Assembly (NCBI GenBank): GCA_014841835.1
Contig: JACYUQ010000005.1
Location: 1 to 64,000 of the forward strand
Length of the DNA: 64,000 nt
Direction of reading: 5' to 3'
From: Oxalobacteraceae sp. CFBP 13730
GTDB taxonomy: Bacteria; Pseudomonadota; Gammaproteobacteria; Burkholderiales; Burkholderiaceae_D
Shown piece by piece: positions 7,806 through 17,351 of the stretch (the stretch's first letter is position 1; each line of letters starts with the position of its first letter). Under the pieces are notes generated by a model. That model was not told the origin of the DNA, ran no database searches, and worked only from the letters and a program-made list of their open reading frames with translations. The translations under genes were made by a program, and so were the position numbers.

Positions 7806-9080
7806 TCAGACGGCCGGCAGGGGCGCCCCTCTGCGGCGGCACGCGTACTGCCACAACCCCGGCACCTGGATCAGCACCAGCAGCGCGAACGCACAGCGGT
7901 AGGCGGCGGCGGGCGCGTGCCCCAGCAGGTCCGGCTGCCACAGCCCGATCACCACACCAAAGCCGGCCTGCACCAGAAAGGCGCCGATGAAGATCAAGAG
8001 GTTCAGGAAGGTGGCGGCGCGCCCGGTCAGGGCCCGTGGCATCGACTGGGCCACGATCGCGTAGTCGATGCCGGTGACCGTGCCCGCCAGCGTGAACATC
8101 ACCGACAACCACTGGAAGCTGGGCCGGTAACCGATCACGAACGCGGCCTGGATCAGCACGAACATCGTGATGCCGGCCGCCGCCACATCGAGCGGCGGCA
8201 TGCCGCGCCGCCCGGCCCACTCGGTGATCATCCCCACCGCAATGGCCCCGAACACCACCCCCGCCATGCCCAGATACAGCAGGTAAGCGACAGCGTCTTC
8301 CGGATACAGCGCCACGTCGGCCAGCCAGCGCCCGATCCACAGGCCCTGAACACCGAAGAACACCGCGTGCGGCACCAGTACCAGCGCCACCACCGCGCGA
8401 AAGCCAGGCGCGCGCCAGACCTCGCGCAGCGCCGGCAAGAGCGGTGATAACGGGCTCCGGCCGGGCGCTGCATCCTCAGTCTTGGGATACAGCAGCGCAA
8501 TCAACAGCCCCGTGCAGGCAACCAGGCCGCCCAGCAGCATGAACAGGCCGCGCCAGTCGGTGTACGCGAGCATCGCGCGCACCGGCATCGTCGCGCTGGC
8601 CGCGCCCATGCCGCCCACGGCGATCAGGTAGCCGTGCACCGACGGCAGCCGGCTGGGGGCGATCCAGATCGACACGGCCTTGACCGCTGCCATGAAGCAC
8701 CCACCCAGGCCGCACCCCATCACGGCGCGCGCCACCAGCAGGCTCCAGAAGCCGCCGCCACGCGCAAACAGCAGGGCGCCGCAGGACGCCACCAGCAGCA
8801 TCGCCACCTGCACGCGGCGCGGCCCGTAACGGTCCAGCGCCATCCCCACCGGCAGCTGGACCAGCGCGAACGCAAAGAAGAACGCGCTGGTGAGCAGCCC
8901 CAGTTGGCCCGGTGTGAGCGCGAGCGCGCTCGCCAGTTGCGACGCCAGCACCGCGTTCACGTTGCGCAGCAGCGAGGACAGATAATGCCCCAGCGCGAAC
9001 GGCACGAACACGTACACGAACACCGCCAGGCCGGACAGGCGCGGGGGAGCGGGAGACACCAGCGTGGCGGCGGGTTGCAT
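7806..9080 (-). CDS. MFS transporter
   Basis: A 424-residue transporter with twelve predicted helices. The loop motif DRYGPRRVQ after helix 2 and the second-half motif TEWAGRRGMPP are typical MFS A-motifs. It follows the KamA-like gene by 29 bases on the same strand, so the two are probably co-transcribed and it may carry that enzyme's substrate or product; this is inference. The family alone does not define the substrate. Confidence 0.8.
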   Translation of the reverse strand: MQPAATLVSPAPPRLSGLAVFVYVFVPFALGHYLSSLLRNVNAVLASQLASALALTPGQLGLLTSAFFFAFALVQLPVGMALDRYGPRRVQVAMLLVASCGALLFARGGGFWSLLVARAVMGCGLGGCFMAAVKAVSIWIAPSRLPSVHGYLIAVGGMGAASATMPVRAMLAYTDWRGLFMLLGGLVACTGLLIALLYPKTEDAAPGRSPLSPLLPALREVWRAPGFRAVVALVLVPHAVFFGVQGLWIGRWLADVALYPEDAVAYLLYLGMAGVVFGAIAVGMITEWAGRRGMPPLDVAAAGITMFVLIQAAFVIGYRPSFQWLSVMFTLAGTVTGIDYAIVAQSMPRALTGRAATFLNLLIFIGAFLVQAGFGVVIGLWQPDLLGHAPAAAYRCAFALLVLIQVPGLWQYACRRRGAPLPAV

Positions 9081-9109
9081 GGCGCAGACTCTGGCTAAAC
9101 GTCAGCTGG

Positions 9110-10504
9110 TTATGCCGCGTCGGGCTGGGCATGGCCGCGCTGGCCGGCCGGCACCAGCGGAATCACGCGGCCGCCGGCGCCGCGCAGCGGGCCGCCGCTT
9201 TCCGTTTCGAAGAAGAAGCGGTCGCGCCCGAACGCGGGTTTCAGGTGATCGAGCCAGGTCGCCGTGGCGTCGTATCTGGCAAAGAACGGCCGCCGCACCC
9301 ATTCCGGATTGCGGGCCTGCAAAAACTGCAGCGCGAACAGCTTTTCGCCATTGATCGTGACGACACCGTCGATCACGACCTTGCCGGGGAACGCGCTCAT
9401 CGACGGCCCGCGCACGGTGCGCGACAGGCCCGAAACCATCGAATAGGCTTCCTGGAAGATCTCGTGGGCGCGCGCCAGCGGCAGCGCGAAGTAGTCGCGC
9501 GGGCCGGTGTCGCGCTCGACGAACATATAGTAGGGAATCGCGCCCAGGCGCACGCCCGTGGTCCACAATTCGGCCCAGCTTTTCGGGTCTTCGTTGATGT
9601 GGCGGATCAGCGGGCCCTGCATGCGCAGCGTGGCGCCGGTGCCGACGATGCGCTTGACCGCCTGCTGCGCGATCGGTGCACGCAGTTCGACCGCGTGGTT
9701 GTAGTGGCCCATGATGGCCAGATTCTTGCCGCTGGCGACCACCTTCTCGAACAGGCGCATCAGGTCGTCGCTGTCCTTGTCCGACACGAAGCGCTGCGGC
9801 CAGTACGCGACCGATTTGGTGCCGATGCGGATGTTCTGGATGTGGTCCAGTTCGGGGATCAGGAGCGGCTCGAGAAATTCAGCCAGTGAGCGCGTATTCA
9901 TGATCATCGGATCGCCCCCGGTGATCAGGACGTCGGTGACCTCCGTGTGCACTTTCAGGTAGTCCACCAGTTCGCCGCACTCGCGCGCATCGAACTTCAG
10001 GTCATCCATGCCGACGAACTGCGGCCAGCGAAAGCAAAAGGTGCAATAGGCGTGACAGGTCTGGCCGGCGCTCGGGAAAAACAGCACCGTTTCCTTGTAC
10101 TTGTGCTGCAAGCCCTTGAGCGGCGCATCGTTCACGCGCGGCACGTTGTGCGTCATCTGGCCGGCCGGGTGCGGATTCATGCGCATGCGGATCGCGTGCA
10201 CCAGGCGTGCAATCGCGGCGTCATCTTTTTTGACCAGCACCAGCTCGCGCAGCTGCTCGTATTCGGCGCCCGGGAGCATGTCGCGGTGCGGAAACGTCAG
10301 CCGGTAGATCGGATCGTCCGGCACGCGCGACCAGTCGATCAACGTATCCATCACGTACGCATTGGTGCGAAACGGCAGCACGTGCGAGACCACCTGCACG
10401 GCTTCCTGCAGCTCGGGCGTGAGCCATTCCCATTGGCGCGCGGTCACGATCGACTGGCGCGTGAAGGGCTTGAACTTGGTGGGCGTCGTTGCAGTCGTGT
10501 TCAC
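9110..10504 (-). CDS. KamA (lysine 2,3-aminomutase)-family radical SAM protein
   Basis: A 464-residue protein with the radical SAM cluster motif CxxxCxxC at C150, C154 and C157 (CHAYCTFCFRW), the SAM-binding DVLITGGDP motif, and a late SAFPGKVVIDG segment whose Lys is in the position of the PLP-binding lysine of aminomutases. Known relatives interconvert alpha- and beta-amino acids (lysine or glutamate 2,3-aminomutases). The motif CTFCFRW differs from the CRHCTRRR of classical lysine aminomutase, so the substrate is open. The start is GTG with GGAG seven bases upstream. It heads an apparent operon with the MFS transporter. Confidence 0.82.
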   Translation of the reverse strand: MNTTATTPTKFKPFTRQSIVTARQWEWLTPELQEAVQVVSHVLPFRTNAYVMDTLIDWSRVPDDPIYRLTFPHRDMLPGAEYEQLRELVLVKKDDAAIARLVHAIRMRMNPHPAGQMTHNVPRVNDAPLKGLQHKYKETVLFFPSAGQTCHAYCTFCFRWPQFVGMDDLKFDARECGELVDYLKVHTEVTDVLITGGDPMIMNTRSLAEFLEPLLIPELDHIQNIRIGTKSVAYWPQRFVSDKDSDDLMRLFEKVVASGKNLAIMGHYNHAVELRAPIAQQAVKRIVGTGATLRMQGPLIRHINEDPKSWAELWTTGVRLGAIPYYMFVERDTGPRDYFALPLARAHEIFQEAYSMVSGLSRTVRGPSMSAFPGKVVIDGVVTINGEKLFALQFLQARNPEWVRRPFFARYDATATWLDHLKPAFGRDRFFFETESGGPLRGAGGRVIPLVPAGQRGHAQPDAA

Positions 10505-10789
10505 GGAGAACTCCAGAAGAAGACGGTGGGAGGGCCGGCGGATTGCCGGAAAGAACCCATCTTAGGCAGGCCGAATGGACACCGATTGCCATCAATCAAT
10601 GAGATGGTGTCTGACGGCGTGGATAGGACAATCACGGGCAGGAGTAGGAAAAAGTGCGGCATCGGCGCAACGGCAGCCGGGGCGATTTCCAGGCGCTTGT
10701 GCGTGCGCAATCCGGCAAGGGCACGCGCCGCTAGAGTAGTGAGTGCACTTAAGCAATATTTCTGATGCATTCAACGCGAAAGGACCGCC

Positions 10790-11245
10790 ATGAAACTGAT
10801 CGCCACTGCCGCCGCCCTGTGCCTGGGGCTGGCATCGACCGCCGCCCTGGCCAACGAACCCACCGAGAAGGACGCCATCGCCATGGCCGAGCGCGGCGCC
10901 GCCCTGATCAAGGCCAAGGGCAAGGGTGAAATGATGAAGCGCATCAATGCCAAGGATCCGGAATTCGTCCAGGGTCCGCTGTACATCGACCTGCGCGACG
11001 TCAAGACCGGCATCGTGCTGGCCCACCCCTACAACCCGTCGATTGTCGGCAAGGACCTGACCGACGTGCCCGATGCGAACGGCAAGAAGTACCGGCGCGA
11101 GATCATCGAACTGGCCGCGGCCAAGGGCAAGGGCTGGGTCGATTACCAGTACAAGAATCCCGCCACCGGCAAGATCGAGCCCAAGACCACCTACATCCTG
11201 CTGGTCGACGGCGTGGTGCTCGAAGCGGGCATCTACAAGAAATAA
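10790..11245 (+). CDS. Secreted single-Cache-domain protein
   Basis: A 151-residue protein with a clean signal peptide (cleavage near LASTAALA-NEPT) and a single Cache domain: the signatures GPLYIDLRDVKTGIVLAHP, VGKDLTDVPDANGKKY and the KGWVDYQYKNPATGKIEPKTTYI strand are typical of Cache type 2 sensor domains. It has no membrane anchor or signalling domain, so it would work as a free periplasmic small-ligand binder. It sits 80 bases upstream of a chemoreceptor on the same strand, and may present a ligand to it. An AAGGA ribosome site lies upstream. Confidence 0.85.
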   Translation: MKLIATAAALCLGLASTAALANEPTEKDAIAMAERGAALIKAKGKGEMMKRINAKDPEFVQGPLYIDLRDVKTGIVLAHPYNPSIVGKDLTDVPDANGKKYRREIIELAAAKGKGWVDYQYKNPATGKIEPKTTYILLVDGVVLEAGIYKK

Positions 11246-11325
11246 GCCTGCGCCGGCCTCGCGCATCCCCTGCTGTCGCTGCCGTCGCCCTGCCCGCGAT
11301 GGCAGCTTTTTTTGTGGAGTGACCC

Positions 11326-13032
11326 ATGCTGAACAAACTGCGGATCGGCCAGAAACTGCTGCTGGCCCCGGGCCTCGTGCTCGTGCTGCTGACCATGCTG
11401 TCGGGCGCCGCCTACTACGGCATGGTGCGCCAGAACGCTTCGCTCGAACACATGGTGCAGGTGCGCGCCGCGCGCCTGCAGGCGGTGGCCGATGTCGCCG
11501 GTGAGGCGCGCTTCGCGCACGCCAACGCTTACCAGTTGCTGGCCTGGACCAACGGCAGCTTCGCCGAGAACCGCTTGCGCGCACTGACGGCCGACATCGG
11601 CCGCCGCCACGTCGCCCTCGGCGACAAACTGGGCAAGTTCGCGCACGCCGCCGAGCAGGAAGAGCGCGCGCCGGTCACCGCCTCGCAGGCAGCGCTGGCG
11701 CGCTATCGCAAGGCGATCGGCGAGACGATCGAGATGGCCGCCGTGGATCAGTCGATCGCCACCAACGCGATGCAGAAGGCCGAGCAGCAGTTCGGCGCGC
11801 TCGACGCCGCGCTGACACAACTGGCGCAGATCGAAAAGACCATGAACCAGGAGGCCTACGCCGCTGCGAGAGCTGAATTTCGCATGCTGGGCTGGACCAT
11901 GGCCGGCCTGGTGCTGCTGTCGATTACGCTGTCGCTGGCGGTGACGATGCTGGTGAGGCGCGCGATGCTGGCCGGGATCCACTCGATCGCGCACACGGTG
12001 GGCGAGCTGGCCGAAGGCCGGCTCGATGCGCCGCCGGTGGACGCGCAGGGCCGCGACGAAATTGCCGACACGGGCCGCGCGCTGGATCACACGATCGCAC
12101 GCCTGAATGCCGCGCTGCGCAGCGTGATGACGTCGGTGCGCTCGATCGACACGGCATCGCGCGAAATTGCCACCGGCAATATGGACCTGTCGAGCCGCAC
12201 CGAGATGCAGGCCAGCTCGCTCGAGCAGACGGCCAGCACGATGGAGACCCTGACCACGGCGGTCAAGGACAACGCCAGCAATGCGCGCCAGGCGTCCGAG
12301 CTCGCGGCCGAAGCGGCGCAGCTGGCCGCGCGCGGCGGCCAGGCAGTGCAAGGGGCGGTGACGACGATGGAATCGATCCAGGCCAGCTCGCGCAAGATCG
12401 TCGAGATCATCGGCGTCATCGACGGCATCTCGTTCCAGACCAATATCCTGGCCCTGAATGCGGCGGTGGAAGCAGCGCGCGCCGGCGAACAGGGACGCGG
12501 CTTTGCCGTGGTGGCGTCCGAAGTGCGCACGCTGGCGCAGCGTTCGGCGGCAGCGGCCAAAGAGATCAAGGGCCTGATCGCGGACTCGGTCAGCATCATC
12601 GAACGGGGCAATGCGTCGGTCAGCGAAGCCGGCGCCAGCATGGGCGACATCGTCTCGTCGGTGCGCCAGGTAAACGACATCATCGGGCGCATCAGCATCG
12701 CCAGCACCGAGCAGGCCGACGGCATCGCCGATGTCAATCGCGCGGTCGGGCAGATGGACAGCATGACGCAGCAGAATGCAGCGCTGGTCGAACAGGCCGC
12801 AGCGGCGGCTGAAAGCCTGCACGAGCAGACCGTCAACCTGGCCAGGGCCGTGGCGATCTTCCGCATCGCGCCGGGTGACGACGACGTCGAAGAAGTGGAA
12901 GAAGCGCACGACGACGCGCCGGCGGTGGGCTTCCAGGGCGTGGCCGATCGCCGCAGCCGCGCCAGCACGATGCGCGCGAAGCCGGTGCCGGCCCTGCCGC
13001 CGGCGACGGCGCGCCGGCGCGGGTCGGCCTAG
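11326..13032 (+). CDS. Methyl-accepting chemotaxis protein
   Basis: A 568-residue chemoreceptor: TM1 about 13-33, a helical periplasmic domain of about 150 residues (four-helix-bundle length), TM2 about 187-209, HAMP about 210-263, and a long cytoplasmic coiled coil. The hairpin tip (near residue 375) has the conserved GISFQTNILALNAAVEAARA followed by EQGRGFAVVASEVRTLAQRS. No C-terminal CheR-binding pentapeptide is visible; the tail is basic (ARRRGSA). It signals to CheW/CheA, which are not in the window. It follows a secreted Cache protein and overlaps the converging glycosylase gene by 4 bases. Confidence 0.93.
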   Translation: MLNKLRIGQKLLLAPGLVLVLLTMLSGAAYYGMVRQNASLEHMVQVRAARLQAVADVAGEARFAHANAYQLLAWTNGSFAENRLRALTADIGRRHVALGDKLGKFAHAAEQEERAPVTASQAALARYRKAIGETIEMAAVDQSIATNAMQKAEQQFGALDAALTQLAQIEKTMNQEAYAAARAEFRMLGWTMAGLVLLSITLSLAVTMLVRRAMLAGIHSIAHTVGELAEGRLDAPPVDAQGRDEIADTGRALDHTIARLNAALRSVMTSVRSIDTASREIATGNMDLSSRTEMQASSLEQTASTMETLTTAVKDNASNARQASELAAEAAQLAARGGQAVQGAVTTMESIQASSRKIVEIIGVIDGISFQTNILALNAAVEAARAGEQGRGFAVVASEVRTLAQRSAAAAKEIKGLIADSVSIIERGNASVSEAGASMGDIVSSVRQVNDIIGRISIASTEQADGIADVNRAVGQMDSMTQQNAALVEQAAAAAESLHEQTVNLARAVAIFRIAPGDDDVEEVEEAHDDAPAVGFQGVADRRSRASTMRAKPVPALPPATARRRGSA

Positions 13033-13613
13033 TTGCTGGCCTGGCCGCGGATTGGCCGGCTCAGAAAGCGCGAGCCGGCCAGGCCGAAGCGCCATGGCAC
13101 GTCGACCGCCTTCGAGATGCCGATGCGGATGCCTTCCACGACGACCAGGCCCGCCTCTGCCGGCAGCAAGGCAAACGATGCCCCCGCCAGCGCCATCCCG
13201 TCGTGCGCACGCGTGACGCCCAGCGCCTGGCACAACTTGCCCGGCCCCGAACACAGCGCACGCTCATCCAGTACATCGCGGCGCGCGCGCATGGCATCCA
13301 GCCCGGCCACCGGTTCCAGCGCGCGGATCAGAACACCAGCGCCGTGCCCCGCTTCGCGGCACACGAAGTTCAGGCACCAGTGGATCCCGTACGAGCGGTA
13401 GACGTAGGCATGCGCAGGCGGACCGAACATCGAGGCATTGCGCTCGGTCTCGCCGGCAAACGCGTGCGACGCCGGATCTTCGCGGTCATAGGCCTCGGTC
13501 TCGACGATGCGCCCGCCCACCCCGTCGAGCAGCACCGTCACCCCGATCAGCTGGCGCGCCACGGTGGCAGCATCGGCTGAAAAATCAATCCCTGCAATTG
13601 TTGAATGAACCAT
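13029..13613 (-). CDS. DNA-3-methyladenine glycosylase (AAG/MPG family)
   Basis: A 194-residue protein of the alkyladenine glycosylase family, close to the usual length of about 190-200. Motifs are RQLIGVTVL, VETEAYDREDPASHAF (with the catalytic Glu/Asp region), RNASMFGPPAHAYVYRSYGIHWCLNFV (the DNA-intercalating tyrosine lies in this stretch) and CSGPGKLCQALG. It removes 3-alkyladenine and related lesions in base-excision repair. It converges on the chemoreceptor with a 4-base overlap of stop codons. Confidence 0.93.
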   Translation of the reverse strand: MVHSTIAGIDFSADAATVARQLIGVTVLLDGVGGRIVETEAYDREDPASHAFAGETERNASMFGPPAHAYVYRSYGIHWCLNFVCREAGHGAGVLIRALEPVAGLDAMRARRDVLDERALCSGPGKLCQALGVTRAHDGMALAGASFALLPAEAGLVVVEGIRIGISKAVDVPWRFGLAGSRFLSRPIRGQASN

Positions 13614-13749
13614 GTCGGGATTCTAGCGCGCACGCCAGTGCTTTGGCGCTATGGTTGAATTGCTACATTAGCCAGTCGATTTGCACATTGCCTTGCTGCA
13701 ATATTTTGGCGGCTGGAGTATAGTTGCACGTTCCCCCGCAACGTCCGAG

Positions 13750-14631
13750 ATGCCCTCTCCGCCCCGCCATTTCATGAATACCGTCGTCGAGCACGCCCCC
13801 CAAACCGACCAGGTCGATGCCCTGATCAAGTCGATCCGCATTCCACCGCGGCCGAGTCTGCTCGCCGATCTGCAGCGCGAGCTGGGGGCCGACGATCCAT
13901 CGCCGGACGCCATCGGCCGGATCGTGGCCAGCGACGTCGGCATGTCCGGCGCCCTGCTCAAGCTGGCCAATTCGGCCGTCTACGGCGGGCGCCGCAAGGC
14001 CAAGTCGATCGAGCAGGCCATCCTGTTCCTGGGGATTAACCAGGTCGCGGCCCTGATGACCGGGCTCCTGGCGCGCCAGGCAATTCCCGTCAACAGCGCC
14101 GCACTGGCCAGCTTCTGGGACATCTCGACCCGCCGCGCGCACGCGATGGTGTTCCTGACACGCCGCCTGCGCATGGGCGAGGCCGACGTGGCGCACACGT
14201 TCGGCCTGTTCTGCGACACCGGCGTGCCGCTCCTGATGGACCGCTTCAAGGATTACGAAGCAACCTACGGCGAGGCGTCGATGGAAGCCCATCGCCCATT
14301 CACCGATCTCGAAAACGAACGCCACGCGACCAGCCACGCCGCCATGGGCTGCCTGCTGGCCCGTAACTGGGGCCTGTCCGACCACGTCGCCTGGGCCATC
14401 CTGCACCATCACGACTTCGCCGTGATCGACGATGCCGCCACCGCGGGGCCGGTGCGCTCGCTGGTCGCCCTGTCGCTGCTGGCCGAGAACGCGATCTGCC
14501 GCTACCAGGGCCACGCCGAGTCGAACGAATGGAACAAGGGCGGCGTCGCGGCCTGCGCGTACCTGGGCCTGTCGGACGAAGAAACCGCCGAGATCATGGA
14601 CGAACTGCTGGAAGCGTTTCACGAAGAATGA
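13750..14631 (+). CDS. HDOD-domain signalling protein
   Basis: A protein of about 293 residues dominated by an HDOD domain: IRIPPRPSLLADLQREL, then IVASDVGMSGALLKLANSA and SIEQAILFLGINQVAALM, the standard HDOD signature; a further HD-like part contains AWAILHHHDF. HDOD proteins lack phosphodiesterase activity in most cases and act as scaffolds in signalling or motility control. Two ATGs are possible (13750 and 13774). I chose 13750 because a TATAGT (13719-13724) lies about 26 bases ahead and a GAG precedes it, but neither start has a strong ribosome site. No partner kinase is adjacent. Confidence 0.82.
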   Translation: MPSPPRHFMNTVVEHAPQTDQVDALIKSIRIPPRPSLLADLQRELGADDPSPDAIGRIVASDVGMSGALLKLANSAVYGGRRKAKSIEQAILFLGINQVAALMTGLLARQAIPVNSAALASFWDISTRRAHAMVFLTRRLRMGEADVAHTFGLFCDTGVPLLMDRFKDYEATYGEASMEAHRPFTDLENERHATSHAAMGCLLARNWGLSDHVAWAILHHHDFAVIDDAATAGPVRSLVALSLLAENAICRYQGHAESNEWNKGGVAACAYLGLSDEETAEIMDELLEAFHEE

Positions 14632-14699
14632 GGCGTGACGCGCCTGCCGCCCCGGCATGGCGGCAGCCTTGGCGCGGCACAGAGACCCGGCGCCGGAAA

Positions 14700-17216
14700 C
14701 TAGCGCGCCACGTTCACCAGGCGCGCCTTGATGCTGGTCGACAGACTCACCTCGAAGCTGCCGCCGGCCGGCAGCGTCTTGACATCGACGCTGGCGCTAC
14801 CACCACGCAGGTTTTTGGCCAATAACATGCGGCTGCCGTCGGCGGCCACATACACCACCGTGGCCGCCGGTTCGGCGTCGGCATTCCAGGTCAGATTCAA
14901 CTTACCATCGCTCAATTGTGCAGCGAAGCTGGGCGCACCGCCTGCGGCCGTGGTCCTGGCGGCCGGCTGGACCAGCTTCGTGCCTTTGTAGAGCACGTCG
15001 ATACCGCTGACCTCGCCAGGGTTCGGCAGGCTGACGTTGAAGTGGCGCACACCGGCTTGGCCGTCACCGACCCGCATGGCGTCGAACGCATAGTCGAACG
15101 TCTGGCCGGCGGTGGTGCGCACGCGCAAGGTGTAGTCGTGACTCGCACCGATCGCAGCCGCATAGCGCCGCTGGCTCGAGGCGTCCGCCGGGTTCAGCCT
15201 TACCGTACTACCGCTGATCGAGCCCGACACCGTCAGGTAGTCACCGGCGCTGCGATCGGACGCCAGCATGCGCGGCGCGGGATAGATGGCGCTGCGTGCT
15301 TCCGCAAACGTCTGCGCCGCCGCGTAACTGAAATCGGACAGCCAGGCGCCGTCGGCGCAGTAGGTCATGACATCCTTCATTGGCGTGTTGAACGGTCCGT
15401 ACACTGCCTTTTTCAATCCGCCCGGCGCCACGCCAGCGTACAAGCTGTTGTAGACAGGCATCGGACCCAGCACCCCACCGCTATAGGGATACGCCGGGTC
15501 GGTCGAATCCGGATTGTTACAGCCGGCCACATGTTCGAGCGAATGATTATGCCCGACCTCGTGCAGCATGGTGGCCAGCCAGGCGGGCCACAGATTGCCA
15601 AACGGGTCGCTGACGCTGCCAACCGACGTATCCGCCTCAATGCCGATGGCCGAAGGGAAGCCGGCGCCAGTATTGCGGTTGTTGACATAGCCCAGGCCGA
15701 CGATGCCGGCGTTTGTATCCTTGTGCACTAGTCCATAGTAGACGCCGGCAGGCTGCTCGGCCGAGCGGGCCGTTTCGAGCTGGGTCAGCGCATCGTCCCA
15801 CCACGCCGAGTCGGCGGTGCTTCCGGAACCAGTCACCACCAGCGGCGCACGCAGACTGACGACGACATCGCTGGGTGCATACGGATAGGTACGCAGGAAT
15901 GCTTCTTTTACTGCCTGCAAGCTGGCAGGCGGTTTAGCGGTTACACCGTTATAGCTGATCGGCACCAGGTACAGATGAATCCTGGTGTCACTGCCAATTG
16001 CCGGGACATGGGTCGGGCCTGCCACCACATGGTTGTCGGCACTGGTAGCCGAGACGGCCAGCTTGAGGCCGCGTTTGACCCAGGTATCGGGTACCACCAC
16101 CGAGAAGGTATTGGCCAGATCATATTCATCGCGGCTGGTCGGCAGCCTGGCCGGGCCACTCATCGTCAGCGAGCCAAGCGCGGCGCCTGCGGCGGTAACC
16201 CCGGTCAGCTTGACGGTCGGGCTGTCAAGATTGGCGCTCAATCCCAGCACCGAGGCCCGCACCAGCACAGGCCGGCCCGGCGTGATCTTGAGCGCGGTGT
16301 TGCTGATACTACGGCTGAACACCTGCGCCACATCCACCATGCCGATCGTGTAGTTCTGCGCCGCGACCGTGCCTGCGCTCAGGTCGCCGGCTGGTGACGT
16401 CAACACCACGGTGCCCGACGTTCCCAGCGCCACCGTCAAGGTGAGCTCGGAGGCGCTGGCCTGATTGATGACAGCGGACACATTGCCGACCCTGGCACCG
16501 GTCACGGTATTCAGGTTGGTCCCCGATACTGTCACGCGCAGCACGCTGTCGCTGCTCGACGAAATGGACGTGACCGTCACGGGTAACAACACGGTAAAGC
16601 TGCCCGTGCTCGTTTCGCGGTAAGGGCTCACCAGCACGATGGCGCCGCTGGCGGCACCTTGCGGCACCACAAAGCTGACACTCGTGTCGTCGTGTGGCTG
16701 CGTAACGGCAGCCGTGCTGCCATTGGCGAAACGCACCTGGCTGACCGTGCCAAGGCCGGTACCGGTCACCACCACGGTGGCGCCGGCCGCGGCCGACGAC
16801 GGTGCATAGCCGGTCACAGTCATGGTCGGGTACGCCGTCAGGCTGAAGCCAGTGGTCATGCTGGCGCCATTGACCATCAGTGTCAGCACACCGCTCGTGG
16901 CCGTATCCGGCATGGCCAGGGTGGCGCTGCTGGCGCTGACGGCAACGATGCGCAGGCTGCTGCCATTGACGGTAAAACTGGTGACGCGGTCGAGATTGCT
17001 GCCAGTGACAGTCAAGGTCTTGCCGACCTCGACGCTGGTGCTCGACACACTGTTGACGGCAGCCGTGGTTGCGGCAGTGACGACAGGTGCGGCATCGCCG
17101 CCGCCGCCACCGCCGCAGCCAGCCAGGGCGACGAGCAGACACATGGGCGCAGCAGCGCGTACGGAGAGGGGACGGCGAGGATGGCGCGTGGTGCGGCGGA
17201 TGGGCAGGCTTTTCAT
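14700..17216 (-). CDS. Large IPT/TIG-repeat lipoprotein with M66-like metzincin domain
   Basis: An 838-residue exported protein. A basic N-region and hydrophobic stretch end in LALAGC followed by a Gly run, which suggests a lipoprotein. Residues about 48-290 form three IPT/TIG immunoglobulin-like repeats. The C-terminal half contains HEVGHNHSLEH near residue 549, which fits HExxHxxxxxH zinc ligation, and a downstream VMTYC about 65 residues later that can act as a Met-turn, followed by the W-x-S-D-F-S-Y element known from M66/StcE-like peptidases. The usual Gly of the metzincin motif is Ser here. It is probably a surface metalloprotease; substrate unknown. No operon partners. Confidence 0.8.
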   Translation of the reverse strand: MKSLPIRRTTRHPRRPLSVRAAAPMCLLVALAGCGGGGGGDAAPVVTAATTAAVNSVSSTSVEVGKTLTVTGSNLDRVTSFTVNGSSLRIVAVSASSATLAMPDTATSGVLTLMVNGASMTTGFSLTAYPTMTVTGYAPSSAAAGATVVVTGTGLGTVSQVRFANGSTAAVTQPHDDTSVSFVVPQGAASGAIVLVSPYRETSTGSFTVLLPVTVTSISSSSDSVLRVTVSGTNLNTVTGARVGNVSAVINQASASELTLTVALGTSGTVVLTSPAGDLSAGTVAAQNYTIGMVDVAQVFSRSISNTALKITPGRPVLVRASVLGLSANLDSPTVKLTGVTAAGAALGSLTMSGPARLPTSRDEYDLANTFSVVVPDTWVKRGLKLAVSATSADNHVVAGPTHVPAIGSDTRIHLYLVPISYNGVTAKPPASLQAVKEAFLRTYPYAPSDVVVSLRAPLVVTGSGSTADSAWWDDALTQLETARSAEQPAGVYYGLVHKDTNAGIVGLGYVNNRNTGAGFPSAIGIEADTSVGSVSDPFGNLWPAWLATMLHEVGHNHSLEHVAGCNNPDSTDPAYPYSGGVLGPMPVYNSLYAGVAPGGLKKAVYGPFNTPMKDVMTYCADGAWLSDFSYAAAQTFAEARSAIYPAPRMLASDRSAGDYLTVSGSISGSTVRLNPADASSQRRYAAAIGASHDYTLRVRTTAGQTFDYAFDAMRVGDGQAGVRHFNVSLPNPGEVSGIDVLYKGTKLVQPAARTTAAGGAPSFAAQLSDGKLNLTWNADAEPAATVVYVAADGSRMLLAKNLRGGSASVDVKTLPAGGSFEVSLSTSIKARLVNVAR

Positions 17217-17351
17217 GACGGTCTCTTCAGATCAATAGCGACCATTGTCTCTGAATAAGTGCAGAGTGGAAACTTTTACAGCGTCAAATTTACGTGCCTG
17301 TAGGCAAGGATGCACTATATTCGTGCAAAGAAACAACACGTCATTATTGTG

